A stretch of 64,000 nucleotides of DNA from Prosthecobacter sp. SYSU 5D2 (GTDB taxonomy: Bacteria > Verrucomicrobiota > Verrucomicrobiia > Verrucomicrobiales > Verrucomicrobiaceae). The notes under the pieces are model-generated. The model did no database searches, was not told the DNA's origin, and worked only from the letters and a program-made list of their open reading frames with translations. The stretch's first letter is position 1. The number at the start of each line of letters is the position of its first letter. Of the stretch, positions 7,962-16,525 are shown in pieces. The position numbers and the translations under genes were made by a program. The stretch spans positions 62,001 through 126,000 of the forward strand of contig NZ_JBBYXL010000008.1 in assembly GCF_039655865.1 (NCBI RefSeq), in the 5' to 3' direction.

Positions 7962-8627
7962 CTACTTGCCAAATTTGAAGGGCTGCTTGGTCTTGGTGGG
8001 CACGCGTTTGCCGCCGCGCTGGCCGGGCTCAAACCGCCACTGCTTGATGGCGGTGATGACGGGCTCGTTCATCAAAGGGCTGAAGGAACTGGTGACGCGC
8101 GGATTCTGCACCCGGCCCTGCACATCCACGGTGAACTCCACCTCCACCCGCCCGCTGGCGGTGCGCAGGTTGGCGGGAATTTTCGGCTGCACCTGATAGA
8201 CCGCGCGCGGCTTTGTGCCCGCTTCCCCCATGCTGAAATTCGCCATCGCGTTTTGCATCGCCGCACCGCCGAAGTTCATGGGAATGGCCGCGCCCGTGCC
8301 GCCCACCATGCCGATGTCCAGCGAGGTGGAGCCCAGGTCCGGCGGCGGCGTCATGTCCGGTGGCGGCTCCTCCTGCGTATCCGGCGGCGGCGGCGGCTCA
8401 TCCAGCATGGAATCCGGCGGCGGCGGGGCCTCCACAGCAGCCACCGTGCGCACCAGCAAGTCCTTCGCCCCACCGCCCGTGACGATCTGCAAATACGGAA
8501 TCACGCCCAGCACAAAGATGGTTAGGCCAGCCCCATAGCCCACCATGAACAGGAGCTGCACCAGCACCCATTTGCCGGTGCCTTTGCGCTTGTCCGTTTT
8601 GGACGCTGGATGGGCGGGTGTGGACAT
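7962..8627 (-). CDS. tonB: TonB-family energy transducer
   Basis: A 221-residue protein beginning MSTPAHPASKTDKRKGTG; this ATG was chosen because it lies eight bases after the exbD stop. Order: short basic cytoplasmic N-terminus, one transmembrane helix (about residues 21-45), and a Pro-rich periplasmic spacer with EAPPPPDSM and DEPPPPPDTQEEPPPD. A C-terminal TonB domain follows (about 135-221) with GRVEVEFTVDVQGRVQNPRV and ITAIKQWRFEPG, the usual signature. The spacer is acidic/Pro-rich and short. It couples ExbB/ExbD proton-motive force to outer-membrane receptors, such as the one at 17587. Confidence 0.9.
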   Translation of the reverse strand: MSTPAHPASKTDKRKGTGKWVLVQLLFMVGYGAGLTIFVLGVIPYLQIVTGGGAKDLLVRTVAAVEAPPPPDSMLDEPPPPPDTQEEPPPDMTPPPDLGSTSLDIGMVGGTGAAIPMNFGGAAMQNAMANFSMGEAGTKPRAVYQVQPKIPANLRTASGRVEVEFTVDVQGRVQNPRVTSSFSPLMNEPVITAIKQWRFEPGQRGGKRVPTKTKQPFKFGK

Positions 8628-8634
8628 GCAAAAA

Positions 8635-9039
8635 TTACTTCTGGGTGGCCACGGAAACCTTGGCGGCACCGCCCAGCTTGGCCTCATCAATAACCCGCAC
8701 GAACAGCCCGGAAGGCGCCTTCTCATCCACCTGGATGATCACCGGTGTGGCCTCGTCCTTTTCCACAAAGCGCCGCACCGTCGGCTGCACACCCGTCATG
8801 CCGATCTCCTTGCCGCCATAGACGATCTGCCCTTCGGAGGTCACGGCGATCATGACGCTCTGTTTTTCCAAATCGCTGGCGGAGGCCGCCTGCGGCTTGT
8901 CCACCTCGATGCCCGTTTCTTCCACAAAGGTGGTCGTCACGATGAAGAAGATCAGCAGGATGAAGATACAGTCAATGAGGGGCGAGATATCAATCGCGGC
9001 CTCATCTTCCGGCTCCTGGTTTTGTCCAAATTTTGCCAT
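8635..9039 (-). CDS. exbD: ExbD/TolR biopolymer transport protein
   Basis: A 134-residue protein, the usual ExbD length. After a short cytoplasmic N-terminus, IDISPLIDCIFILLIFFIV is the single transmembrane helix; Asp23 in it corresponds to the essential proton-path aspartate of ExbD. The periplasmic part carries VMIAVTSEGQIVYGG. It is followed eight bases later by tonB and preceded closely by exbB. It belongs to the inner-membrane proton-driven motor. Confidence 0.9.
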   Translation of the reverse strand: MAKFGQNQEPEDEAAIDISPLIDCIFILLIFFIVTTTFVEETGIEVDKPQAASASDLEKQSVMIAVTSEGQIVYGGKEIGMTGVQPTVRRFVEKDEATPVIIQVDEKAPSGLFVRVIDEAKLGGAAKVSVATQK

Positions 9040-9049
9040 TTCAGTTTGC

Positions 9050-9757
9050 TCAGTCGTTGACGTTGATTTCGTGTTTGGCCAGCTTCAGCACACGCTGGCC
9101 GCAGGCGTTTTGCAGGTGCTCGATGAAGCCCTCAAAGCGGCCGCGTTTTCCGGTTAACAAATAATGCAAAAAATAACCCGGCAGTGCGATCATCAGGCCC
9201 GTCTCCGTGGTGATGAGCGCCTCAGAGATGCCGCCAGCCACCACGTTCATCGTGCCTTCGCCACCGCCGCCTTTGGAAAGGCCGTCAAAGGTGGTCAGCA
9301 TGCCCGTCACCGTGCCCAGCAGGCCCCACAAGGGAGCGGCAGCCACAGCCACATTGATAAACTTCAGGTCACGGTCCAGCGGCGGCAGCTCATGCACCCG
9401 CAGCTCCTCAAAGGCTGCCATCACATCATCATAACTGGCATTGTCCCGCAGCCTCACCTCATGAAAGTCCAGATACCGCTGGGCTGCCTGGAAGGCGGAC
9501 AGGGAGGCCGCGCTGTCAGCCCCCAGCCGTGACACCGTCTTGCGCCCGCCGAAGTAGCGGTTCTGGCGGAACTTCACCAGAAAGAAGGTGTAAAACATGT
9601 CGCCGCATTTGGCATAAAGAACGAAGGCCGTGATGGCCAGCGGCCACATGCCCCAGCCCCCGGCATCCCAGAAATCAAACCCGCTCTGCACATAGTCCTG
9701 CGCCCCTTTTGGCAGGGAGTCCATGAGGCTGGCAAGCATCGGTAAAACGGCAGACAT
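9050..9757 (-). CDS. exbB: ExbB/TolQ/MotA-family proton channel protein
   Basis: A 235-residue protein with three membrane segments: WGMWPLAITAFVLYA (about 35-50), the PLWGLLGTVTGML region (about 135-155) and GISEALITTETGLMIALPGYF (about 175-200). The GLLGTVTGM and ALxTTxxGL motifs are hallmarks of the ExbB/TolQ pore. It overlaps or closely abuts its neighbours in the minus-strand operon. It is the second, compact TolQ-type gene here; the larger upstream paralogue has a periplasmic extension. Confidence 0.9.
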   Translation of the reverse strand: MSAVLPMLASLMDSLPKGAQDYVQSGFDFWDAGGWGMWPLAITAFVLYAKCGDMFYTFFLVKFRQNRYFGGRKTVSRLGADSAASLSAFQAAQRYLDFHEVRLRDNASYDDVMAAFEELRVHELPPLDRDLKFINVAVAAAPLWGLLGTVTGMLTTFDGLSKGGGGEGTMNVVAGGISEALITTETGLMIALPGYFLHYLLTGKRGRFEGFIEHLQNACGQRVLKLAKHEINVND

Positions 9758-9783
9758 GCGATTACGATCTCGGGGGGATCAAA

Positions 9784-11286
9784 TCAAACAGCAGGAGCAG
9801 TGATCGGGCGAAGACCCAGCGGCTCAGGCTCAGGCGATGGCTGCGGGGCTGGCTTCACAGAGGCAAAAGCCGACGGCGGGCTGCCACCTGCATCCTTGGC
9901 ATTGCGGTGGTTCATGATGCGCACGCCCAGCTTCTCCATGTCATCCATGGCCGCACGGGCCAGCCGCGCCAGGTAAGCCGCCATGAGCAAGCAGGGAATG
10001 GCGGTGATGAGGCCCCATTCCGTGGTGAGAAGCGCCTCCGAAATGCCGGAGGAGAATGTGGACGCATCCGAGGTGCCAAAGACCGTGATCAGCTTGAAGG
10101 TATTGATCATCCCGGTCACGGTGCCGAGGAGGCCTAACAAAGGTTCCACCGCAGCGGCGATCTTGATGAACGGGATGTAGGAGTTCAGCTTCGTCCGCGC
10201 ATCCAGCACCCTTTCAAACATGGACTCCTCCATCATCGAGGCCGGGTCCGTGTAATGTTTCACCGTGGCGGCCAGCATCTTGCCCACCGGCCCGCCCACT
10301 TTTTTCACCATGGCCTCCGCCTGCTGAGTGCGCCCGGCATCCAGATGCGCCAGCAATTCCGTCACCTGCTTGTAGCTGGGGCGTTTCACCCGGATGAGCT
10401 GCATCCACTTCACCAGACCGATGAGCATGGCAACCGCACCCAGGATGCCGATTGGCCACATCACCGGTCCTCCCTTCAGGAACTCATCCTTGATCGTCAT
10501 CTTCGTCTCCTCCACCTTGAAGGCGGAGCCGCGCGTCGCATCAATGGGCAGCCTGCCTTCCCCGGCGGCAATGGTCGTGCGGATGTTCTCCGGCTCCGTC
10601 GCCTCCGGCAGCGTCAGGATGGCCGGCTCATTGGAGCCCAGCCGCAGGTCCGCCAGGCCCATGTGCTTGCCATCCTCTCCGGCAAAGAAGGCCAGCGGCC
10701 CCAGCACCAGGAACTCGCCCTTGGAAACGACGCCGCTCTTGCCTTCCACTGCGCTGCCGTCAAAGATGACGCCGCCCACGGATTCCTCCAGCCGGTCCAT
10801 GGCCAGGTTCAGCACATCCAGCCGCGCCTGCAGCTTGTCCTGCACGCTCAGGTTGCCATTGGCCGCCGCATTCTTTTTGTCCGTGATCAGGTCCCCATAG
10901 CGCTGCGCCTCAGAGATGTGGATGCGGGTTTCAAAGTTGCGGATGAACTCGTCCAGGATGTTGGACACATAGTTCGTCTGGTCCTCCTTGGCCTTGATCT
11001 GCGCCTTCAGGTTGGTGATGTCCAGCGTGCGGCTGTCGCTGATGCGCAGCACCCGGTCATACTCCTTGCGAGCCTCGATGATCTGGTCATCCAGCTCGTT
11101 GAGCTGCTTGGTCATCGGCACCTTTTCGGCCTCGATCTTCTTGCGCGTCTCCGCCAGCTGCTTCGTTGCCGTATCCAGTCTGTCCTGGAAATCATCGGCC
11201 ACTTTGGCCAGTGGCGCTCCGTTTTGTGCCTGCACAGACAGGGAGAAAACCAGGGCCAAAAAGAGAGTCAGGGAGGAGGCTTTCAT
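9784..11286 (-). CDS. TolQ/ExbB-like protein with periplasmic coiled-coil extension (TtpC-like)
   Basis: A 500-residue protein from MKASSLTLFLALVFSL, a signal peptide. Residues ~20-125 are a coiled coil (ATKQLAETRKKIEAEK and similar heptads). A beta-rich stretch follows, then a transmembrane helix at WPIGILGAVAMLIGLVKW (about 260-278). The ExbB pore signature is PLLGLLGTVTGMI with GISEALLTTEWGLITAIP (about 380-430). The C-terminus is Pro-rich. This architecture and place match TtpC of the Vibrio TonB2 system, which is needed there together with a separate ExbB. The assignment to that type is by architecture and synteny. Confidence 0.85.
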   Translation of the reverse strand: MKASSLTLFLALVFSLSVQAQNGAPLAKVADDFQDRLDTATKQLAETRKKIEAEKVPMTKQLNELDDQIIEARKEYDRVLRISDSRTLDITNLKAQIKAKEDQTNYVSNILDEFIRNFETRIHISEAQRYGDLITDKKNAAANGNLSVQDKLQARLDVLNLAMDRLEESVGGVIFDGSAVEGKSGVVSKGEFLVLGPLAFFAGEDGKHMGLADLRLGSNEPAILTLPEATEPENIRTTIAAGEGRLPIDATRGSAFKVEETKMTIKDEFLKGGPVMWPIGILGAVAMLIGLVKWMQLIRVKRPSYKQVTELLAHLDAGRTQQAEAMVKKVGGPVGKMLAATVKHYTDPASMMEESMFERVLDARTKLNSYIPFIKIAAAVEPLLGLLGTVTGMINTFKLITVFGTSDASTFSSGISEALLTTEWGLITAIPCLLMAAYLARLARAAMDDMEKLGVRIMNHRNAKDAGGSPPSAFASVKPAPQPSPEPEPLGLRPITAPAV

Positions 11287-11323
11287 CGGGAGAAAGTGTA
11301 AAATCATGGTCAAAAAATTCCGC

Positions 11324-12118
11324 TCAGCGCACCTTCACCGGCAGGGAGACAAAGCCGGCCACCTTGTCGCCCTTGTTCATGGCGATCACCTCATCCACCA
11401 GCGCGGCCACCTTCGGGTCCTCCACCGTTTCCCAGCCCTTCGGTCCCGGCACCAGCATGCCGCCCACATCGGCCGTTTCACCGCTGCCGGCGAAGTAGCC
11501 CGCCGCCAGTCCCAGGTACAGCACCCGCACCTCCAGCTCGCGGCCGTCCGCCAGCTTGCGGCGCTCATTGATCACCGTCACATCGCTGTGGAATTTGTTC
11601 ACCTCATTGATGACGATGAGCACGTTCACAAACCGCTCCCCGACGCTGCTCTTGATGTCTTCCGGTTTCATTTCCGGCTTGGGCAGGCGCTCATACTGGC
11701 CCTTGATCTTGTCCTGGAGAAAGGCCGGCAGCATGGGCCACAGGCTGTGCACCCGGGTCTCCAGCTTCTGGATGGCGCTCACCTGCAGATCCTGGGTCGT
11801 CAGCAGCTCCTTGTTCTGCGCGTCCAGCTTTTCACGCTCCGTGTCATTTGTGGTGATGGTCTTTTGCTGCTCGGCGGTCTTTTCCGTCAGCTCCTTCATC
11901 TGCGCCTTCATCAGCGCCAGCCGGCTGCCCACGATCTCCTTGCCCGTCTTCCAGTCCGTCTCCTCCTTGCTCAGCAGCTTTTGGGTTTCGTAGTATTTGT
12001 TCAGCAGCTCGCGGGAAAGCGCCAGATAGTCTTTCGTGGCGGAGTCTGACGGCGTCTGGCCCGCTGCCAAAACAGCGGACACCAGGCAGAGGACGAGGGG
12101 AAAAAGGCAACGGTTCAT
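11324..12118 (-). CDS. DUF3450 family periplasmic coiled-coil protein
   Basis: A 264-residue protein with signal peptide MNRCLFPLVLCLVSAVLAA. A long coiled coil (about residues 30-115, e.g. KEETDWKTGKEIV and TEKTAEQQKTIT) is followed by a compact domain with LPAFLQDKIKGQYERLP and RELEVRVLYLGLAAGYFA, the DUF3450 signature. DUF3450 genes head TonB operons just upstream of the TtpC-type gene, as here. Its role is not defined; it may contact the periplasmic coiled coil of the neighbour. It is the first gene of the minus-strand operon, so the operon promoter should lie in 12119-12430. Confidence 0.85.
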   Translation of the reverse strand: MNRCLFPLVLCLVSAVLAAGQTPSDSATKDYLALSRELLNKYYETQKLLSKEETDWKTGKEIVGSRLALMKAQMKELTEKTAEQQKTITTNDTEREKLDAQNKELLTTQDLQVSAIQKLETRVHSLWPMLPAFLQDKIKGQYERLPKPEMKPEDIKSSVGERFVNVLIVINEVNKFHSDVTVINERRKLADGRELEVRVLYLGLAAGYFAGSGETADVGGMLVPGPKGWETVEDPKVAALVDEVIAMNKGDKVAGFVSLPVKVR

Positions 12119-12430
12119 GACAATGGCCCCGCTGGCACATGCCGACCGGGAGGCATGGACAGGTGCCGGAGACCGTCAAAATCCAAAGCCGAATAAGGTG
12201 ACAAAACGGTCACAAAGGCCGCGCAAGGCCTGACGCCCTCCTCGCGTGCCGTCGCTGCATTGTGTTACTATTTCGCCAGACAGCTCCCGCGCCCCGCTCC
12301 ACGATGGCTGCTGCCGCAGATTCAGGCATTTCTCCTCATCATCCGGTTTGACCAGAGCGCTGCCCTGATGCTAGGCTCTGCCCTCTTAGGTTCGTTCCAG
12401 CAGCAATCTGTCAGTCCGTCCGCCTGCCCC
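12119..12430. other. divergent promoter region between the TonB operon and the hybrid kinase gene
   Basis: No gene is seen here. It must carry the start signals for both the leftward DUF3450-TonB operon and the rightward kinase gene. A small inverted repeat GTGAC-AAAACG-GTCAC lies at 12198-12213. I see no convincing -35/-10 pair or Fur-type box. Confidence 0.4.
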
Positions 12431-14455
12431 ATGATTGATTTCTTCCTCAAACTCCTGGACACCTCTGGTTTCCCCCCGCGCTGGACCTGCGGCACATGGA
12501 CGGAAGGTCACGGCTGGCTGCACATCCTCTCTGACATTGCCATCTTCGGGGCCTATGCGGCCATCCCCATCTCCATCACCTCCTACATCATCGCGAAGAA
12601 GCAGGAGATCGCCTTCCGGGGCATTTACTGGCTTTTCGCCGGCTTCATCCTCTCCTGCGGGTTCACGCATCTCATTGATGCCACGCTTTTCTGGAACCCC
12701 TGGTACCGCCTGTCCGGGCTGATGAAGTTCATCACCGCCGTAGTCTCCTGGACCACCGTCATCGCCCTCATCCGTGTGCTGCCCGTAGCCATGCGCCTGC
12801 CCGGCACCGCCCGCCTGGCCGAGCAGCTCAAGGAGGAAGTGGAGGAACGAAAAAAATCCGAGGACGAGCTGCGCCACTCCTCCACCCGCCTGGCCCTGGC
12901 CATGGAGCACTCCCGCCTGGCGGACTGGAGCTGGGATGCCCAGACGGACCTCTGCACCTTCTCCCGCCGGGCCGCTGAGATGTGCGGCCTCTGGCCCCAG
13001 ACCCAGGAAACCTGGGAGCAGATGCTGACCCGCATCCATGCGGATGACCGTAACGATGCCCGCGAGGCCATGCGCGAGGCCATCATGAAGCACACGGATT
13101 ATGATGATGAATTCCGCATCCAGGATGCCGAAGGCAACGCCGTGTGGATCTCCCTCAAAGGCCGCGCTGAATACGATGACCGTGGCCGCGTCACCGGCGT
13201 CATCGGCACCCTGGCCAACATCAGCGACAAGAAGCACCTGGAGACTGAGCGGGAAAGCCTGCTCACCCGCGAGAGTGAGGCCCGCAACATCGCCGAGCGC
13301 GCCAACCGCATGAAGGATGAATTCCTGGCCACCCTCTCCCATGAGCTGCGCACCCCGCTGAATGCCATCCTCGGCTGGTCCCACATGCTGCGCACCGACC
13401 ACACCGATGAGGAGGAGCTCAAAACCGGCCTCGAGGTCATCGAGCGCAACACCCAGGCCCAGGCCCGCCTCATCGAAGACCTCCTGGACATGAGCCGCAT
13501 CATCAGCGGCAAGATCCGCCTGGATGTCCAGCCCACCGATCTCGCCCGCACCATCCAGGCCGCTTTGGAATCCGTGCGCCCTTCCGCCGAATCCCGCAAA
13601 ATCCGCCTCACCTGCGTTCTGGACCCCCTCACCAGCCCGGTCCGTGGAGATCCTTCCCGCCTGCAGCAGATCATCTGGAACCTCCTCACCAATGCCATCA
13701 AATTCACCTCCCCCGGCGGCAAGGTGGAGGTGGCCCTGGAGCGGGTGAACTCCCACGTAGAAATCTCCGTCAGCGACACCGGGGTGGGCATTGAGCCGGA
13801 GCTGCTGCCCTACATCTTCGACCGCTTCCGCCAGGGAGATGCCTCCATCACCCGCAAGCATGGCGGCCTCGGCCTCGGCCTGGCCATTGTCAAAAACCTC
13901 ACCGAGATGCACGGCGGCACCGTCCAGGCCAAAAGCGCCGGTGTGGGGAAAGGCGCCACCTTCCGCATTGCCCTGCCCCTGCCCGCCGCCCATCACGAGG
14001 AGGAAAGCCGCGCCCACCCTGCCACCTCCGAGATCCAGCCGCCGGAGGAAATCCAGCGCCCGGACCTCACCGGGGCCGAGGTGCTCATCGTGGATGATGA
14101 GCCGGACTGCCTGGACATCCTCCGCCTCATCCTGGAAAAGCAGGGTGCCACCGTCACCAGCGCCTCCTCCGGCAGCGCCGCGCTGGAGCTTTTAAAGACC
14201 CGCCGCTTTCATGCGCTGGTCAGTGACATCGGCATGCCGGAGATGGACGGCTACACCTTCATCACCACCCTGCGCCAGCTCCCCGCCGACCAGGGCGGCC
14301 GCATCCCCGCCATCGCCCTCACCGCCTTTGCCCGCAGCGAGGACCGCCGCAAGGCCATGACCGCCGGATTTGACACCTTCATCTCCAAGCCCGTGGACCA
14401 GGGCGAGCTCCTCGCCGCCGTCCTCCGCTCCGTCACCCGCAGCAAGAAGGACTGA
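12431..14455 (+). CDS. hybrid histidine kinase with ethylene-receptor-like membrane domain
   Basis: A 674-residue protein from ATG at 12431; the frame is open further upstream, but the extension is not conserved-looking. Order: three-helix membrane domain (about residues 31-120), PAS (about 155-270), HisKA with SHELRTPLN (His304), HATPase (about 425-535), receiver (about 555-674, Asp599). The membrane domain resembles the plant ETR1 ethylene-binding domain. It has Asp35 and Tyr42 in helix 1, with Pro46, and Ile73, Cys76 and His80 in helix 2. The motif CGFTHLI matches CGATHLI of ETR1, where the Cys/His pair binds Cu(I). No effector gene is adjacent. Ethylene binding is an inference; the domain homology is well supported. 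Confidence 0.85.
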   Translation: MIDFFLKLLDTSGFPPRWTCGTWTEGHGWLHILSDIAIFGAYAAIPISITSYIIAKKQEIAFRGIYWLFAGFILSCGFTHLIDATLFWNPWYRLSGLMKFITAVVSWTTVIALIRVLPVAMRLPGTARLAEQLKEEVEERKKSEDELRHSSTRLALAMEHSRLADWSWDAQTDLCTFSRRAAEMCGLWPQTQETWEQMLTRIHADDRNDAREAMREAIMKHTDYDDEFRIQDAEGNAVWISLKGRAEYDDRGRVTGVIGTLANISDKKHLETERESLLTRESEARNIAERANRMKDEFLATLSHELRTPLNAILGWSHMLRTDHTDEEELKTGLEVIERNTQAQARLIEDLLDMSRIISGKIRLDVQPTDLARTIQAALESVRPSAESRKIRLTCVLDPLTSPVRGDPSRLQQIIWNLLTNAIKFTSPGGKVEVALERVNSHVEISVSDTGVGIEPELLPYIFDRFRQGDASITRKHGGLGLGLAIVKNLTEMHGGTVQAKSAGVGKGATFRIALPLPAAHHEEESRAHPATSEIQPPEEIQRPDLTGAEVLIVDDEPDCLDILRLILEKQGATVTSASSGSAALELLKTRRFHALVSDIGMPEMDGYTFITTLRQLPADQGGRIPAIALTAFARSEDRRKAMTAGFDTFISKPVDQGELLAAVLRSVTRSKKD

Positions 14456-14460
14456 GGCAT

Positions 14461-14821
14461 TTTTCAAAACCTGGGAAGTTGGAACAATCATCGCCTCAGG
14501 TCTGGAGAGGCAGAAGACACAGAACGCAAAGCAAAAGAGATTGTCGTCTTGCCGGACCGTAGGCCGGATGTGTTCTGCGTAAGGTGAGTTCGCGGTCCTG
14601 GGCCAGGCCGCCCGCAGAACTATCCGGCTTCTTTGCCGGCGCCCTTTTCCTCAGACCATGTCATTCGTTGGCATGGAGGACTCCGTACCTTCAAAGAAAG
14701 CCGGATAATTCGGCGAATGGAGCTGGGGGGGGCAGCGATCCGGACTTGCGCCGAACACATCCGGCCTACGGTCCGGCGCGAAGTCAAGAAGTCCGTTTTC
14801 AAGACCTGGGAAGTTGGAACA
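14461..14821. repeat. nested inverted-repeat element between 26-bp direct repeats
   Basis: Direct repeats at 14461-14486 and 14796-14821 differ at one of 26 bases. Between them, 29-base inverted arms at 14551-14579 and 14749-14777 match at 28 positions (core CCGGACCGTAGGCCGGATGT). A second, inner pair lies at 14621-14634 and 14693-14707 (TATCCGGCTT...). The structure could fold into a long hairpin and resembles a MITE or double terminator. No coding sequence is seen in it. Confidence 0.7.
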
Positions 14822-14830
14822 TCCGCAGTC

Positions 14831-15769
14831 TCAGCCCTGGCTCAGGGCATTCATCACGGCGGCGATGACTTCTTCAGGCGTCAGCATTTCCCAGTCCCCC
14901 TCCTCTGCCTGCAAAACCTGCACGCCTGTCTGCGGCGGAGCCCACAGGGCCGGGTCCGTGGGGCCAAAGAGCAGCAGGCAGGGCAGCCCGCAGGTCGCGG
15001 CCAGGTGGGAGATGCCGCTGTCATGGCCCAGGAAAAGATCGCAGCCGCGCAGGCGGTCCGCCAGCTCCGGCAGCGGCAGCGCCTGCCAGTGCTCCGCCGC
15101 TTCAAAGCCCGCCACGTCCACTCCGCGCTCCTTTTCGGCCTCGCCGGTGATAAGCATCACCTCCGCTGCCGGATGTTCCTCGCGCAGCGCGGCCACCACC
15201 TGCCGCCAGTGCTCCACCGGCCAGTTCTTCTTCACCGATCCGCTCCCCACATGCAGGGCAATGCGTCTGCCTCCAATGCCAGACGCCTCCGGCTTCGCCT
15301 CCCCCAGCAGCGGGGCGCGCCAGTTCGGCTCGTCCAGATACATGGCCAGCTTTTCCAGCGGCCGGGCCAGTTGCTGCGCGGCGTGGCCCTGCCCCGGACG
15401 TACGGAGTGCGGACACTCTAGCAGCGTCTTCACGCCGATGCCCTCCAGCTGCCCGCGCAGGATGCCGTCCGGATCAAACAGGTAGCTCACCACCACATTG
15501 AAGCTCAGCAGATACTCCACCAGCGCCGGGTCCAGCGCCGCGCCTTTGGCAAAGAGCAGCGCCATGGACCGGTGCTCCAGGCTGCGCACCGTATCCGCCA
15601 GCCCCGCCTTTACCGCCAGCTCCGCAATGCCCGGATAGCCCAGCACCTCCACCTCGCAGCCGGCCAGCGTTTCGCGGATCAGCCGCAGCGCCGGCATGGT
15701 GAGGATAAAATCTCCGATCGCGCCACCGCGAATGACCAGGACGCGCGGCTTGTTGCCCTTGGCCTCCAT
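14831..15769 (-). CDS. glycosyltransferase family 9 (heptosyltransferase-like)
   Basis: A 312-residue protein. The N-terminal RVLVIRGGAIGDFILTMPALR is the GT9 nucleotide-loop motif, and the C-terminal GHDSGISHLAATCGLPCLLLFGPTDP is the donor-binding signature of the ADP-heptose:LPS transferase family. HVGSGSVKKNWP in the middle matches the GS..K.WP motif of the family. It probably adds a sugar to lipopolysaccharide or another surface glycan; the donor cannot be told. It is followed 12 bases upstream by a membrane-protein gene on the same strand, likely co-transcribed. Confidence 0.85.
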   Translation of the reverse strand: MEAKGNKPRVLVIRGGAIGDFILTMPALRLIRETLAGCEVEVLGYPGIAELAVKAGLADTVRSLEHRSMALLFAKGAALDPALVEYLLSFNVVVSYLFDPDGILRGQLEGIGVKTLLECPHSVRPGQGHAAQQLARPLEKLAMYLDEPNWRAPLLGEAKPEASGIGGRRIALHVGSGSVKKNWPVEHWRQVVAALREEHPAAEVMLITGEAEKERGVDVAGFEAAEHWQALPLPELADRLRGCDLFLGHDSGISHLAATCGLPCLLLFGPTDPALWAPPQTGVQVLQAEEGDWEMLTPEEVIAAVMNALSQG

Positions 15770-15781
15770 ATGCGGATCAAA

Positions 15782-16372
15782 TCAATACGTCGTCACCGCC
15801 AGCACCAGCATCAGCGCGCCGTAGGCGATGCCGCTCCACACCGCCACATTCCAGCGCACCGGTTTGGCCAGCAGCCAGGTGGTCCAGTCGCGCATGAGGA
15901 AGGGCATGCCCACAAAAAACATGCCCACGATGATCCACGCATAGGCCAGGATGGGCAGCAGCAGCCGCGTCACCGGCGGTTGCAAGAAAGCCGCCGCCAG
16001 CACCGGCCCGGCCGCCAGCAGCATCAGCGAGCCCAGCGCCCGCACCGCCAGGAATTCCTTCACATACACCAGCACCAGCACAAAGCCGGCTGGCACGGCC
16101 ATGAGGAAATACTGCCGCAGGAAATAGAACTCTCCCATGTCAATGTTGGCCAGGCACATCATGCCCCACAGCCAGCCGAAGCTCAGCAGCGCCACGCCCC
16201 AGGCGTAGCTGCGCGGAAAGCCCTTCAGAAAAGCCTTCGCCGCATCGCCCTTTTTCCAGGCCAGCAGGTGCACCGCCAGGAGCGCCAGCCCGAGCACGAT
16301 GCCCGTGCCTTTCAGCGGAATGCCACCCGTGGGTTCCAGGTGGTACAGATAGTTGTGCAGGTCAGTCAGCAT
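15782..16372 (-). CDS. conserved hypothetical integral membrane protein
   Basis: A 196-residue protein if started at MLTDLHNYLYHLEP (the frame extends 13 codons upstream). About six hydrophobic segments occupy most of the length (starting near residues 18, 52, 85, 110, 132 and 170). The second has the Trp-rich LLSFGWLWGMMCLANIDMGEF. No transporter or enzyme motif is recognised. The gene immediately precedes the GT9 gene on the minus strand, so a role in the cell envelope is plausible. Confidence 0.65.
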   Translation of the reverse strand: MLTDLHNYLYHLEPTGGIPLKGTGIVLGLALLAVHLLAWKKGDAAKAFLKGFPRSYAWGVALLSFGWLWGMMCLANIDMGEFYFLRQYFLMAVPAGFVLVLVYVKEFLAVRALGSLMLLAAGPVLAAAFLQPPVTRLLLPILAYAWIIVGMFFVGMPFLMRDWTTWLLAKPVRWNVAVWSGIAYGALMLVLAVTTY

Positions 16373-16463
16373 GTTGGGCCGCCAACCTGTCCCGTCTCCG
16401 CGCCGAATCAATCAATTCGCTGCATGGTTTTTGAGATGATTTCTCCACTTTGGGGAAAACTTG

Positions 16464-16480
16464 TTGAGATCATAACTCAA
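16464..16480. promoter_or_regulatory. inverted repeat upstream of the AraC-type regulator gene
   Basis: TTGAG-ATCATAA-CTCAA lies in an AT-rich patch of an otherwise GC-rich stretch, about 45-60 bases before the regulator start. It may be part of the promoter/operator of the iron-uptake regulator. This is position-based only; it does not match a Fur box well. Confidence 0.3.
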
Positions 16481-16525
16481 TAAGTTAATTTTTGCCGGAT
16501 TCACCATTGGTCCCCTCCCCCTGTC

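Noticed and set aside
6810..8525. A 571-codon open frame on the plus strand
   Set aside because: Antisense to the TPR and tonB genes; composition (His, Gln, Arg, Gly, Ala) is typical for a shadow frame.
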